A stretch of 64,000 bases of DNA. Source: Exobasidium rhododendri. Taxonomy: Eukaryota > Basidiomycota > Exobasidiomycetes > Exobasidiales > Exobasidiaceae. The DNA lies in NCBI GenBank assembly GCA_026210745.1, contig CP110630.1, forward strand, positions 4,650,001-4,714,000. The letters run 5' to 3'. Each line of letters starts with the position of its first letter. Position 1 is the first letter of the stretch. Below, one piece after another: positions 1 to 12,295 of the stretch. The notes beneath the pieces were generated by a model, which was given only the letters and a program-made list of their open reading frames with translations, ran no database searches and was not told the DNA's origin. A program made the position numbers and the translations under genes.

Positions 1-54
1 GGAGATCGCAAGGGAAGGAGAGTGGTATCGAAACGAGTGGCCTGCCCTTCCTTC

Positions 55-3000
55 TTATTGCCTTCGCAGTGCAATGATGCTGACTTCCATTTCGACATCT
101 TTGATGGCGTTCGGGTCTTGATCCACGATTCGACTGAAGAGGACGTCCCAAAGGCTGTCCAAGACGAACTCAGCTGCACCTTTGCTAAGTTTGCCCTTCT
201 CGCGAAGCACGTTGCGGAAGTGGGACTCGTAGAGGTTCTTGAACAGCTGTATCATATGCTCTGTAAAAGGCACTCTTGACAATGTGCCTGAGTTGTATGC
301 TGTCCAAGCTGGATGTGGCAGACACAGAGGTGAACTTTCGCTGTTGTTTGCCACTTCTCCCAGACCGCTACTCCAGTCCACTTTCCAGACGTGCTCCATG
401 CTCTGCAGCACCGCCTTTGTCTGTTTGACAGAGCGAGGATGCATGGGCAGATCAAGAAGATGACGAGCGACATCTGATTTGATCATGCTGCAAGACACTA
501 GTCGTTGAATGCAGGGTGCTAGGATGTTGCTCAAAGTGGTCCAGATATCTTTATTGCTTGCAGACGACACTTCTTCACTTCGAACAATGTACGCCATGAT
601 CAGGAGTCCGCCTCGCTTGAATTCGTTCCCTCTGGCAGACAGAAAGGTCGATAGTTCTGCTTGAGCGGTAGTTGCTTTCGGCATGTTTGAATTGGAGGGT
701 GTATGAGTCCAGTGCAGGTCCATCAGACTGATTCCAGCGTGGAATGTTCGAGGTGGTGCGACTCTGCAGGCAAAAGGTCGAGCGGTGAAGCTGGAAAATA
801 TGTTGTTGGCCAGGGAAGGGGAGTGAGAGTTCTGCCATGCTGGGTCCAAATACGACCCGGAATGACTGTCCAGGAATTGAGTCAACGATCGAAAGTCGGC
901 CGTGGAAGAGTCTTCGTGCGTCACTTGAAAAGACAGAGCGGGATGCACCTCAAAGCTGGACTGCTCGTCTTGCCGGACTTCCTTCTCCCGTCTACTGGCA
1001 AATGCAGAAATGATGGGCTGCATCAATTGAGCCGATCTTGAATTGAGGCAGCCATACTCCACCAATTGCACGGTTTCTTCTGACCCAGCCGCCAAGGGTA
1101 CAGCTTGCACGAGTCCGACCAAGACTTCTGTAATCTTAGCGCGAATTCCAGGGCCAAAATGGCCATTTCCGCTCATCCCCATCAAGCCGCCATTTGCTGC
1201 ACTAAACATAGGTTGTGCCACTTTGGCCATACCGTTGTGCTCTCCACCCGCTTCGTCTCGTGACGATGACAAGTAGGAAGTACCTTCGTACTTTGCAGCA
1301 TCGTCTGGTGAGATCATCGCTCTACGATACTGTAGAGGTGTGGTCAAGGGCGTGCTGCCGAAGCCGCCAGACGCTATTGCATCCGAGATGATGGATGATG
1401 ATGAACTGAAATTCTCGTAGGGTACTCTCGCAGAAATGTTCAGCCTTCGAAGATCATTGTCGAGCTCGTCTTCGGATTTGGGAGCAAAGTCTTCTTCTCT
1501 CACACCAGGAAAGGTGGACACCGAGGAAGCAAGGCGTCGGTGAGCTTTGCCAGCAAGCGTAGGGTCCTGTGTGCCGCAGCGAGCATGGCGGCGCTTGCCA
1601 ATCACACCGATTTCCCTGTCTTTGGCCGCCAACCCTCCGGTGGTGTTTCGACGAGCCAGATCTTGAGAGAATTTAGCCGCAGATTTGTCGTGTATCATCG
1701 ATATTGGAGGGGAAAGTACGGCGAGAGGGGCTTCATTGGCGATAAATGCTGTAGCCGGTAGGGCACTCTCATGCGCATGGGTGGTCAGCCCAGAACCAGT
1801 GAAGACCGCACTGCTAGATGTAGACGGTTGCGAGTGTTCTTGATAGGTTCTTCTCGACATCGGAGAGACTACTTTGCCTCTGCTACAGTTCTCAATCGAT
1901 GTGGATTGGTGTGTAGAAGGCATGCTAGACACATCGTTCATCTTGGGTGAATGCAGAGCTTCTATTGGTGTGATTGATGACGTGGTAGGTAGCTTGCAAA
2001 TGTCCAATGCGGCACTGAAGACCGATGAGACGCCCTTTCGAGCATTTGCGCTGTCAGTCGACATATTTTGATGTGATCGACGATCGGAGGAGGTGCACAT
2101 CGAGTCTAGAGTCCTTCCAAGTCCCGACTTTTCCCTTAAAGAATCCTTGTGATTCTCTAGAGACGGAGTGCTGCCGACACTAGTCTTCATCATTTTCATT
2201 GATAGCACTCTTGGTCGGTAACGATATCCATCGTCTAGCGGAGTCATAAGACTAGTCCTGTCGTTCTCACTTTCACAAGTCGACGAGGTATCGGTTGGTG
2301 AGGACATGTCAGGTACATATCTCGCCCGTGGGGTGGCTTGATTTGGACTCAAGGTGGCAGACTGGGTGGATGAATGAGCAATAGCTGAGTCGTGCCACGC
2401 AGGCGAAATATTTCTCGCGAGCGGGGAAGATGGATCGGCGATTGCATAGTGATCCAAGTCCGGAAAGGATGGCAGCAATTTCTTGATGAAGTTTGATCCT
2501 GGCGTCTCAGTCATAGAAGAAGAAAGGAGACTAGACGAGGAGTCGAAAGAGTCACTTTCCGGTAAGATCTCTTGTCTAGCACTTGTCTCGCTTTGAATGC
2601 ATCTTATCCGAATGGGAGAGAAGCTCGACCGGCAGGCTGGATGAATCGTGAGCGATGAAGAAGTCGGCTCTTGCGACAAGACGGCCAACGAAGGTCGAGC
2701 TTGACGGGCAGTGGCATTCGATGTGGAGACTTTGCTCTTTGGCGAACACTGCGTTGGCAGGGTAAAAGTGTTGTCGACTGTCTTACGACGAGGAAAAGAA
2801 TCGCAAAAGAAGTCGCTTTCCCGCGTAGGTCGAAGGTGACGGTGCTTGCCTTCGCTCTCTCTCCGGAGTAAGAACGACCTGTCCTCTTCATCCACTAGCT
2901 CGAGTGATAGTTCACCGTTTGATTCAGACTGAGCACTCATGACTTCCGTTGCCCACTTCCGCAGCTCTAGGAGTTCGCTTTTGCCGGTCTTTGTAGAATT

Positions 3001-3357
3001 CTTTTGAACCCGATCAACAGCCGAATCAGAGAGTCTTCTTGAATTAAAGGAAGCAGTCACTGGCAGCTGCAAAGTACTGCTCGAGCTTTGCAGAAGGATA
3101 TCATCCATGTAGAGGTCTGCGACAGTGGTAGTCATATTGCGAGCAGGGCAAAAGTGTCTGATAGCCAAAGCTGTATCTTGAAAAGGAAGCCAGCTTCCAC
3201 TATTGAATGAAATGTCTGCCAAGCGAAAAGAGGGCGGAAAAGGAAGTGTAAGTCTTTTGTGCATTTCAGGCAGATCGTGAGGAATTGTTTTCTTCATCTT
3301 GCCCTCCCTCACTTTCTCCCACGCAAAAGACGCCCAGCGAGAGTTCGCTTCAAACAT
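55..3357 (-). CDS. Hypothetical serine-rich protein with folded C-terminus
   Basis: An uninterrupted frame of 1100 codons opens with ATG at 3357; a second in-frame ATG (MKKTIPHDL) lies at 3297. I do not recognise the family. Roughly the first 700 residues are Ser/Thr-rich, low-complexity and probably disordered. The last ~350 residues look folded, with regular hydrophobic spacing and aromatic-rich segments such as WKVDWSSGLGE and LCLPHPAWTAYNSG, ending in a helix-like stretch (EHMIQLFKNLYESHFRN). No signal peptide or membrane segment is evident. A possible leader intron lies upstream: a gtaagt donor near 3468 on the minus strand and a tttatcag acceptor near 3371. Joining it adds no coding sequence with an ATG, so the start at 3357 is favoured. 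It could be a regulatory or scaffold protein, but the sequence alone assigns no function. Confidence 0.7.
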   Translation of the reverse strand: MFEANSRWASFAWEKVREGKMKKTIPHDLPEMHKRLTLPFPPSFRLADISFNSGSWLPFQDTALAIRHFCPARNMTTTVADLYMDDILLQSSSSTLQLPVTASFNSRRLSDSAVDRVQKNSTKTGKSELLELRKWATEVMSAQSESNGELSLELVDEEDRSFLLRRESEGKHRHLRPTRESDFFCDSFPRRKTVDNTFTLPTQCSPKSKVSTSNATARQARPSLAVLSQEPTSSSLTIHPACRSSFSPIRIRCIQSETSARQEILPESDSFDSSSSLLSSSMTETPGSNFIKKLLPSFPDLDHYAIADPSSPLARNISPAWHDSAIAHSSTQSATLSPNQATPRARYVPDMSSPTDTSSTCESENDRTSLMTPLDDGYRYRPRVLSMKMMKTSVGSTPSLENHKDSLREKSGLGRTLDSMCTSSDRRSHQNMSTDSANARKGVSSVFSAALDICKLPTTSSITPIEALHSPKMNDVSSMPSTHQSTSIENCSRGKVVSPMSRRTYQEHSQPSTSSSAVFTGSGLTTHAHESALPATAFIANEAPLAVLSPPISMIHDKSAAKFSQDLARRNTTGGLAAKDREIGVIGKRRHARCGTQDPTLAGKAHRRLASSVSTFPGVREEDFAPKSEDELDNDLRRLNISARVPYENFSSSSSIISDAIASGGFGSTPLTTPLQYRRAMISPDDAAKYEGTSYLSSSRDEAGGEHNGMAKVAQPMFSAANGGLMGMSGNGHFGPGIRAKITEVLVGLVQAVPLAAGSEETVQLVEYGCLNSRSAQLMQPIISAFASRREKEVRQDEQSSFEVHPALSFQVTHEDSSTADFRSLTQFLDSHSGSYLDPAWQNSHSPSLANNIFSSFTARPFACRVAPPRTFHAGISLMDLHWTHTPSNSNMPKATTAQAELSTFLSARGNEFKRGGLLIMAYIVRSEEVSSASNKDIWTTLSNILAPCIQRLVSCSMIKSDVARHLLDLPMHPRSVKQTKAVLQSMEHVWKVDWSSGLGEVANNSESSPLCLPHPAWTAYNSGTLSRVPFTEHMIQLFKNLYESHFRNVLREKGKLSKGAAEFVLDSLWDVLFSRIVDQDPNAIKDVEMEVSIIALRRQ

Positions 3358-5822
3358 TGCGGGACAAAGGCTGATAAACAGAGAAGAAGAGGAGGGAGTT
3401 GGAGGGCAAATACGCCCAGAGTGTGCGGCATTGCACTTTGTAAGAGGCCCGAACTTTCAATGACTTACTTTCTGCCGGGTCTGATATATGATGTTGCAAG
3501 TGAAGGCAACGTAGGCGCTCGACGACGAGATACGATTGTTCAGGAGTCCTTTGCGAAGATCGTAGCTGTAGAGATATCCGTACTCTGACGAACTACCTTC
3601 TGAGCGTGTGTCGGAGCAGATGAGAAGCAATAAAGATGACTCTCTTCTTCGGTCGTCGCTCTTGCAGACTGTACGCAAATAGCAGATATCAGACAATTGT
3701 CCGAAGGGCGAAGGAGCCTGGTAATTCAAGGAGGGGCGAGTTGAAGAGCTGTCCTGCAAATGATGTAAGACTGTGATGCTGAGCTCCGCCGGAAAGGAGG
3801 AGATACGTTGTAGGGAGGACTGTGTTGGTAGTATCTGTGCGTAGATGATTTGTTTCGGAGAAGGGTAAAGGATGGTGAAGGGTGAGCGAGTACGACCAGT
3901 CGCGTTCGGGGATCAGGCAGAAGGAAAAGGATGAAGAGGAAGAACGATGGTTGAGTCGGAGGCAAAGTCGATGCGAATGTTTGTCTTGACAGCACACTTC
4001 CCCCTCTTTCTTCGTCGTTGCCCTTCCCTTTCTTCTGGACCCGAGAGCCAATGTAGACAATCTCTACAGACAACAGACACTAACGGACAGACTGCCTTTG
4101 TCGCAAGGCAGCATCTACATTTCACAGGCTAACATTCGGCACTCCTAACCCGACTAGCACCATTCGAGGGGTGGTTTGCGTGGACCAAAATTTGAGTTGG
4201 TATGCGCTTAAAAATAGCTGAACCCTCTCTTGGGAGGATTTTTGTCCCACAAGCAGTCCCTCCCTACTAAAAGACATCTCCCCTTTCTACAATTTATTTC
4301 TCTAATCTTAAAAAGTAAAAATAAAAAGGCGCAATCTATCCATTAGAGACTTATGCATGCCTCTACGGAGGTCCAAGCGCTAGTATAGACACACAAAACG
4401 CCTAAATGCCTGCTACTTGCAAGGGGGGGCGTTAGTTTATTCTGGGCAGGTCCCGCCCACCCGCCCGACCCCTTTCCCCCCACCTCGAAGAATTGACAGT
4501 TCCATTGAGTCAAGTCGACAATCTTAAAATTCGCAAAGACATTGGTACGAATGCCACGATAAGCGGGTACCTTCTTATCGGTCCCTACCGATCTCACGCC
4601 GGCAACAAGGGCGGTGCAAGAGACGGTCTAACCTTCGGAGATTCCTGTCGTGTGTGAGTTGCTCTATGGTGGTGTCTTCCAGGTGTATGCAGCAGTCCTC
4701 CGACCCCTTCAAGTCCATCAATTGCTTGCATTCCGACAATACTCGACAAAAGGCCTTCGAAGGAAGAAGAAGAGTAAGTAGTGAGGCAGACCAAGAATCG
4801 GTGAAGTGAATTACCGGACACTCTGCCTCGATTAAAAGGGCGACCCAAAAGCGAAAAAGAGGGAGGGTGGTAGACAGCTTTCGAACTCCCCGCCGAAATC
4901 GATTGATTTCTTTTGAGACCAGATCTCTTGAGTGCGTCCCACGCGCGACTAGGGTTTGAAAATTCCAGGATTGCAAGGGAATCTCTCGCCCAACTCGCAC
5001 ATGTAGTTAAGATGTCATCTTAAGGGCAAGTACTGGTGCGGCATCTGCACACCGGCGAGAACGTGCATGGGTCAGACCCCTCCCCTTCAAGATCACAAGT
5101 AGGGCCCGTGAAACTGACCGTCTGAAGAAGAATAGAGTCAACATAACTATCAATGAACATAGGCGAGGACACGATACTGCGAAATTCCAAGACAAAGCAA
5201 AAGAGAAGAGGGAAGAGGAGACGGTATTTAGCTTGCTCGTGAGATCCTAGAAAGAGCCTTTGACAAAAATGTCGGCAGTGAATTACACTTCAAATCTGAG
5301 CGAGCCGAGTCAGCTATACGTCTGCTGAGAATTAGCTTTCCCAAAGAGGGGGAAGAGCCATCCTAATGCTAGCATGCGCCAGCGGATGGGTGATCTCTAC
5401 AAGGGCGTATCGGTCAAACTAGCGTGTCGTACCTCCATCCTTCCTACAATGTGCAAGCTGCTGAGAAAGCTCTCGGGAGGATGAAATTAAGAGATATTAG
5501 AGAGTAGTAGTACAGATATTGACCAAAGAGATGAGAATAGAGGAGAGATTGGCAACATGTAAAGCCACTGAAGCAATGTCCCTCAGTCTGACAGCAGCAT
5601 TGCCACAAGAGAGAGACATTTGTGTTTGTGTACAGTAGAGTTTTGATTAGGGACTACTGAATAGCAAATTGATCGATGGGGGCAGAGGATGATGGCAGAA
5701 CAAATCAAGAAGAACCTAGGCAGTTGCTCCAGTAGGTTGCCCCGTTGATCTGGAGCGAGAAGGGATGAGAACAATTAGAAGACACTCTTGCCCTACTATC
5801 TTCACTCCTCTTTTGCGGCGAC
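3358..5822. other. Intergenic region, no gene recognised
   Basis: This 2.5-kb stretch separates the start of the hypothetical gene (minus) from the stop of HYM1 (minus). It should hold the promoter and leader of the former and the terminator of the latter. The only open frames (for example 4575-5000 minus, which begins at GTG) lack an ATG start, family resemblance or splice logic. An A/T-rich block lies around 4290-4330. I find no tRNA A/B boxes. Confidence 0.55.
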
Positions 5823-7272
5823 TCACTCAATGATTTGAAGTACGTACTGCTTCTCATCGACGAATTGCTCATCGTCTTTGTCGTTGTGAAATGCGGTAAG
5901 AAACTGGACAAGCCTTTCACGATTCCTCCTTAGGATACTTTCAATGACTGGTGGTTTCTTTGGATTGGCGACAAAGACCTGATATCGCAATGAAAGGGGT
6001 GGGTCTTGTGTATGTTATAGCATCACTACCTGGACGAACACTCACCTTGAACACATGGAAGGCTTCAAATTGAATGTTCTTGCTCTTGTCTTTCAAGAGA
6101 TTCATCATATCTTTCAGGTTGTCTTCACTAGAGATGTAACGGGTCATGATGTTGAAGTTGGTTCTATCCAGTAGGATCTCTCCCAAGAGCTTCAGGGATT
6201 GCCGTTTGGTGACGTAGTTCGGTGAGTGTAACAGTTCTTTGTACATGGTAAAGAACTGTAGCAAGGTCGACTTGATCAGTAATCCTCTACTACGCTACGG
6301 ACAAACGCCCGTTTCTTTCCGACCCAATAGCAGACGCAGCCCGGCGACGCACCTTGTCGTAATTCTTTTCCAGGTATTCTGCTACCATGCCCTTATGCCT
6401 TGTAAGTGTCTCCTTGAAGTTGGCGAATGCATCGCAAGAAATTCCAAATGTAGTCTTCTCAATGTGATCAGGAAAGGTATAGAAGCGCTCGGAGTAGAGA
6501 AGCGTCTTGGCAAGTACTTCATGGCGAAGCATCTCTCTCAAGATCATGCCTGTGTTGAGTGCTATATCTGGGTTTTCATATCTGGGTCGAACAAGGAAGG
6601 GAATGACAGTGAGCAAGTAGCCTAACAATGGAACCTCGCACTTCTTCATATTCACCCTTTCAAGGCAACGAACAGCACTTCTGGCTTGCTTGTCAAGTAC
6701 TCAACTGTAGGCCACCTCGTACCAATCTGCCTTCGAAGCAGATTGTTGAATATTTGAGAGACATCCTTTTTAGCCTGCGAGTAAGATCATTTGCCATCAG
6801 CAATGAAAGACACCTTGATATTCCGTGCAGCTATAACTTACTTCAAATTCGAACCTCCAGATGCTCTGAACCATGAGCTGTAGAACATCGTTATTGTACA
6901 TTTCTTGCGCCATTTGTGCTACTTGTTCGGGCTGTGGCTCCGTCTCTGCAAAGTGTGAGAATTTGAGACAAAACATGATCAGGGAACTTCATGCTCGAGA
7001 TAGCTTGCAAAGAGCACCACTCTCACCTCCATCTCCGTAGAGTATTAATTTCATTTGAACCAGATTCTTCGAGACCTCCTCGCCGGCCTGACCAAGACTA
7101 CACAGAATTAGCAGATAGAAGGAGGAATGATACTCAAGTTCCTCTTTTCTACGCTGACCTTTCGCTTTCCCTCTGAGCTCACTCCTGCTCCCTCCAATCT
7201 GGTGATTGCATCCTTGAGATTGCGAACGAGCTCCGAAGGAGTCCGCTGCTTGGACTTGAATATGAAGTTCAT
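5823..7272 (-). CDS. HYM1: Mo25/Hym1 scaffold protein (CAB39 family)
   Basis: Mo25-family proteins are armadillo-like scaffolds that activate STE20/GCK-type kinases; in yeasts Hym1 acts in the RAM/MOR pathway for polarised growth and cell separation. Seven exons join in frame: 7272-7183, 7087-7027, 6945-6842, 6774-6656, 6581-6353, 6255-6046 and 5978-5823, giving 322 residues, close to the usual ~340. Diagnostic stretches run in family order: [16 protein letters not shown] at the start, [51 protein letters not shown]-like [55 protein letters not shown] and [16 protein letters not shown]. The ATG at 7272 is chosen because it matches the family N-terminus; the frame is also open further upstream. 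Introns are 67-97 nt. It is the most intron-dense gene in the left half of the window. Confidence 0.94.
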
Positions 7273-10255
7273 TGCACCTTAATGCTGTGGTGAAGAGGTC
7301 GAAAGATAGTACTTCGTTGGCCTCTTCTGCGTAGTCAGATGCCTTGGTCGGACTCCTTGTCGTGCCTTTCCCTGACGTGCGATGGGGGACTCGACCCTGA
7401 TAGTCGATACCTAGAAGTGTCATTTGATGGTGCGTACTATCATTTATAAGCAGCAGATGTGCAGCCTGACTTTGCCATGACCTTGACTCACTAGAAGATG
7501 TCAATAACTCTATGGTGAATTTCTTTTGCTCCACTGTTGTGAAGTAATGACAACGAAGGGAGATGATGATTAGGTCCTTCTTGCTAGCACTTCAGGTGTT
7601 TATCGCAACCCCGAGATATTCAACAGGAGAGCACACCACCCTCTACGCTGGTACAGGGTAAGGAGTATAGAACAAGGTTTACTGGCAAGTGTTTGTTGCG
7701 TTGGTCTCACTCTCAGGGGCGCGTTCTATAGAGACGCTTACGTAAAGCAAGAAAGGCTGCCTTTAAATCCGTCAAGGGTCTCCTTTGTCCCCCTCTCTAG
7801 TCCAAAAATTTCAAAGAAGCTTCCCCCCTATCCTCTTGAGCTTAATTTCGTCACCGCCTCGAAGTATGACCCTTATCTAGATACGCGTTGACGATCATGA
7901 GCAGATTCCTCCCCATCGAGGCTCGAGCGCCTGCCATTCGTCTTGCAGTGGGATGGCATGATTCTCTGCACCGGAATCAAGACTTCCACACGGATGAGCT
8001 GGAGAGATTGTCCACGCATCGAAATCGCAGCATGCAAGAAGTGATTTGTGTCTGCATACGCGAATGCATGGGTGGAAACGGAGATCGCATACTAGGTCGA
8101 CCGTAAGGCCGTTTAAGAAGGATGCCTTGGCCCTTTAGTCAATAATGGGGTAGAATGGTGATCAATTTCAATACAGCGCTTGTAGAGTATGAATACCAAA
8201 AGTCATGCACTCTCCCTCATTTATGCAGCGGTAATTGTCCTTACACGCTACCGGTATTATAGAATGTGGTGAAAAAAAATGCGATCTTATACATCTTGCT
8301 CGGGGAACCACGTTCTGCTGGTACGTTATGATCAATTGGACATCTGCAGCGATCGCTATTGCCACAGCTGCAGACTTCTCTGACTCGGCAATGTAAAGCG
8401 GCGAATAGAAGGGATCGATAGCTCCCGATCATGCACCAGGGATACAAAGAACAGACCCTAGGAAGGTGAGCAATCGTTACAGCAATCACAAACCCAACAC
8501 AGCCTCTCTACGAGAAAGAGCACGGCACTCGGTCCTCTTCTTTGCTGAGTTAAGTCTTTCCATCAGCGTTGACCCTTTCCCGGCAGTGCATCTCTTTCAA
8601 CCCTTCCCCTCAGACGATTTTCAAAATCCAAATTCTAATCCTTTTCCTTCAGACTTGCAATAGCACGAGGGCAATGTTCGATTGCGTCGAGCTAGCAGAC
8701 TACGAGATAGATCCTTGCGCATACTCTTACTTCTTCCACCTGACATTAGATTGCTCCGGGTAGAGGAAGAAAGGAAATGGTCACAAACGGAAAGAATCTG
8801 TCCCGCTTTGTAATCATAGTCTGTAATCACATAGCATGTAAAGGACTGAGCTAACGATTGAGGATCTAGACAACGAAAGATGATGGCAACATTCCCCTAT
8901 TTCAGATTAGAGCTTTACTTTTTCGAAGAGCGCGCTTTACGTTTTGAATAGGAAAGGGAAACCAGAATGATGATTTTACATTAAAACCTTACGGGGGGTT
9001 TTGGGGCACTAGGGCGCCTTCAGTACAGTTCACAATGGCCCATTAATCTTATGGCCTTTCCCTGTTTTGGCCTTCGATTGCAGTGTCGAAGTGGTGCATA
9101 GGTACTGCCCGTATTTTCACCCTCCTCAGACAAATTCCGCACCCTTCCGACCCCCATCTTCTTCCTTTCCCCTCCCTTCGTTGACCACACCCCCCTTTTC
9201 CCCTTTTTAACGACACCCTAACGACGAAGCACAGCAGTGTTTTAAAGCACTCCATCAACCGCTTTTTACGACTTGTAAGTCTGGAGAGGAGTTGGCGGTA
9301 CCACTTTGTGCGGTTGCCGGACGGTAGAGCGCGCACAATGCGTCGCCCTTTACCAGTAGTTTGGATGCGGATATAAGGCAAGAAGAGATGCGCAAGTGAA
9401 GGCCGCATTTCTCTGCCATCATTGTTGTCTTTAATCTTCATTGCAGCCACTTCAGAGTGGTGCGGAGAGGGAAGAAAGCGTAGTCATGCGTCATTTGACT
9501 GTTTGACGGCGTTCGCACTCGGACTTGCCCGGGCGATTTCAACGTCTTGGCGATCTGAGGGTGGATGCACATACTCTCGAGCAGAGCAGAGACACAAGAC
9601 GAGTTCCCTTTGAATAGCAGTGATGGGTGGTCTGCTGCGCGATCTTGTACGGATGGAAAAGATTTGCATTTCGAATTCTTTGCTTTGCCATTGTTGATGC
9701 CTGCACGGTCCGCTGTGGCCTGTGTTGCTCTGCATGGATCGCTCTTTTCCCTGAGTGCAATATGCTGCATATGTGAAACGACCAATTCGACTGACATTCT
9801 TCAACTTTTCTGTTCGTATATTCCCTCTTTCCAGTAACGACTTTAATGAACATCACATGCTAAATCCTGTCCTTCGGACTCATTAACGCAACCTCATCGA
9901 CAGCCATCGACTAGCAACTCTGCCAGCATCATCATTATTACGACTTTCACGATACAAGTATACCTCTCTCTCACCTCCATTTCCCCCCTTCCCCCTTCCC
10001 CTTTAACGACACTTCCACCCCTCTTTTGCCGAATACTTTGGTATCACGGTCACGACCAAATTTCCCACCTTCCCGAGATCACTGCCCTCGCCCGGCCCCT
10101 CTCTGCCGGACTCCAATCAAGCTCCATCCCACCCTGCCGCCACTTTCTCCTGGCAGTATTGAGATTCAACTATTAAATCTCCTTGAAGCGCCGCCTATTA
10201 TATTCCACGACAGTTTAGTACGAGCCTTTCCAGCAAATCTACAATACGGAATAAT
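7273..10255. promoter_or_regulatory. Long divergent intergenic region HYM1 / C2H2 factor
   Basis: Nearly 3 kb lie between two divergent start codons. No coding frame shows family resemblance. The side next to the C2H2 factor is strongly pyrimidine-rich (about 9120-9230 and 9960-10020), typical of fungal leaders. Short ATG frames occur at 9846 and 9857 (the latter 10 codons including stop, ending 9886). After 9886 there is no ATG on the plus strand until the real start at 10256, so the C-rich segment is probably the 5' leader. A motif CCCCTTTAACGACAC at 9998-10012 has a near copy (two extra T) at 9200-9216. Confidence 0.5.
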
Positions 10256-12295
10256 ATGATGGACAATTACATGGCCCTATCTGTGTCAGATGAATGTCAA
10301 GGGCCTGAGCTTGAATTGGGTCTAGACGTTTCCTCTCCTCTGATGCTCTCGCCCACTAATGAGACTTCAAATCCTTTCTTCAGTCTCATAAGCGGGGATT
10401 TTTCACACCCTCTTATGTTTGACTTTGGAGTGACGAGCGATTTGGGAACAAAACATCGTCTCACACCACAGGAACTCAACCTGTCCTTCGCTTCATTCAC
10501 TGACGAGGACTACTTTTCGATGGAAACGGCAATGAAGCGACAAAGAGTCAATCAGGAATCTACTCGATCTAGTTCGGCATCTCTGGCCAGCTCAGCCTCT
10601 TCCGCCACGCCATCGGAAGCCGACAGCGACTTGCTTGATCGAGGATTGAACGACGAAGACGCTACCTTCTTACGATTAGACCATCTTACAGACTACTCAT
10701 TCGCAACTCAGCAGAGTACTCTGAGTGGTCCGATCGGACTGGGATTTCAGTCAAATTTCGACCGAGGATCTAATACCGACCTAAACCATTCAAAGTCGAA
10801 TCTCACGATCAAGGCGGAATATGTTCAGGAGGAAGGTAGCCGACAATACTTCCAGCAGCAACAGCAGCCACTTAACCTTGTTTCCTGTGCTTCTACTTCT
10901 CTGTCTCATGCCAGCGTTGCACTGAACACTTTTAATCTGTCCGACTTTATTTCGGATCACGAGCAAGAGCAACAGCAACAAATGGAATTTCGATCGAATC
11001 AATTCACGACACCAGAACGACCTATGGCTCATCGGGATCTCAATCGGCTGATGGCAAGGAGTAACAGTTTCTCTCCCCTCTCCTCCTCCATCGCCACACA
11101 GATCTCTGGCAGTGACTCGATCCACTTCAATCTGTCGCCTTTGAACGACGATGTAGCTGGTGGAGAGCGGATCGGGGACCACTCTGAACTCTTCAACGAC
11201 CGAGTCGCTGTCCACCATCAGCATCATCACCTATCGGAAAGACCTAGTCTTCCATTGCGATCATTTTCTGTCAACGATGAAACGCTGTCGTGCAATCCTG
11301 CTCACATCACTCCAAGCCATGGAAGACAATCTTCGAATCAATTTGCTGCGGAAAACAAGCAAAGGGTTCATGACTATTTCTTCTCCTCACCCACGCTTGG
11401 ATGCAATGAGACGACTCAAAAGATGTTTGCGAGGGACACTGCTGGGTCAAGTCCACACTCGCAATTCTCTTCGCCAAGTCAGAGTAACTACAACGTCTTA
11501 GGTGGAGCCGATGATCACAAAGGAGTTGTCTTTGATGAAAAAGCTTCTTCCAATCTTTTCCACGAGGCTCGTCCAATGGCACTTGCATACTTTACTCCTC
11601 ACAGTCGATTGCAATCGCTAGAGAAAGTGGAAGAAAACAAGAGGGGACAACGAGGTATTGGCGGTGTTGTGCGAAGTGGCCGTACAGTTGCCCTTGCTGC
11701 CATGCAACAATCGTCACCTTACCAATCGCCATCATTGAAAGAAAAGACTTTTGAAAAAGAAATCCGATTGTCCAATCAAGGTCAAATAATTCCTGGCATC
11801 ATCACCAAAAGAAGCCGGGGTCGAAGGGTTCCCAACAACCCAGAGGAGATCAACAATCTAGGCAAGAGTGGCAAAGTCTATACTTGCAAAGTTCCAGGAT
11901 GTGGGAAATGTTTCAAACGTAGTGAACACTTGAAAAGACATGTTCGCAGTATTCATACCGATGAGAAGCCCTTCACCTGTCACTGTGGAAAGACGTTTTC
12001 TCGTCATGACAATCTCAACCAGCATGCACGAGTACACGCTCCTGGTGGCAGTGGTGAAGACGAAGTGGACAGCCCTTTGTCCATGCCGGAAGGTGACGAG
12101 GATAATACGGTGTCGCCATCCATGTCACTACCATTAGCTCTTGCAAATGCGCACATTGCGCTAAGGCCATCCGTCAATACCAATACCAACCAAACACTGC
12201 AAATTCAAGAGGAAGAAGGAAATGCAGCTCAAATGGAAGCCTTGGTACTTGGCAGCAAGAACGTCTCACTCAGGGCGAGGCGAGGTCTTTGTTAG
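10256..12295 (+). CDS. Msn2/Msn4-like C2H2 zinc-finger transcription factor
   Basis: An intronless 679-residue protein. Two C2H2 fingers lie near the C-terminus, at about residues 544-567 and 575-594, in the linked form typical of Msn2/Msn4-type stress regulators that bind STRE (AGGGG). The first has C-x4-C-x12-H-x4-H with [15 protein letters not shown], nearly identical to the yeast factor. The second has SRHDNLNQH and an unusually short C-x-C knuckle (TCHCGK). The long N-terminus is Ser/Asn/Gln-rich and acidic in places, with short polyQ runs near residues 200 and 240, as expected for activation and regulatory regions. A basic patch ([11 protein letters not shown]) precedes the fingers and may be a nuclear localisation signal. 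It starts at ATGATG 10256 after a C-rich leader free of ATG. The target set cannot be read from the sequence; naming it Msn2 rests on the fingers only. Confidence 0.85.
   Translation: MMDNYMALSVSDECQGPELELGLDVSSPLMLSPTNETSNPFFSLISGDFSHPLMFDFGVTSDLGTKHRLTPQELNLSFASFTDEDYFSMETAMKRQRVNQESTRSSSASLASSASSATPSEADSDLLDRGLNDEDATFLRLDHLTDYSFATQQSTLSGPIGLGFQSNFDRGSNTDLNHSKSNLTIKAEYVQEEGSRQYFQQQQQPLNLVSCASTSLSHASVALNTFNLSDFISDHEQEQQQQMEFRSNQFTTPERPMAHRDLNRLMARSNSFSPLSSSIATQISGSDSIHFNLSPLNDDVAGGERIGDHSELFNDRVAVHHQHHHLSERPSLPLRSFSVNDETLSCNPAHITPSHGRQSSNQFAAENKQRVHDYFFSSPTLGCNETTQKMFARDTAGSSPHSQFSSPSQSNYNVLGGADDHKGVVFDEKASSNLFHEARPMALAYFTPHSRLQSLEKVEENKRGQRGIGGVVRSGRTVALAAMQQSSPYQSPSLKEKTFEKEIRLSNQGQIIPGIITKRSRGRRVPNNPEEINNLGKSGKVYTCKVPGCGKCFKRSEHLKRHVRSIHTDEKPFTCHCGKTFSRHDNLNQHARVHAPGGSGEDEVDSPLSMPEGDEDNTVSPSMSLPLALANAHIALRPSVNTNTNQTLQIQEEEGNAAQMEALVLGSKNVSLRARRGLC

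Noticed and set aside
4575-5000. 141-codon minus-strand frame in the first intergenic region
   Set aside because: It begins at GTG, shows no domain, and its low-quality composition fits noncoding DNA.
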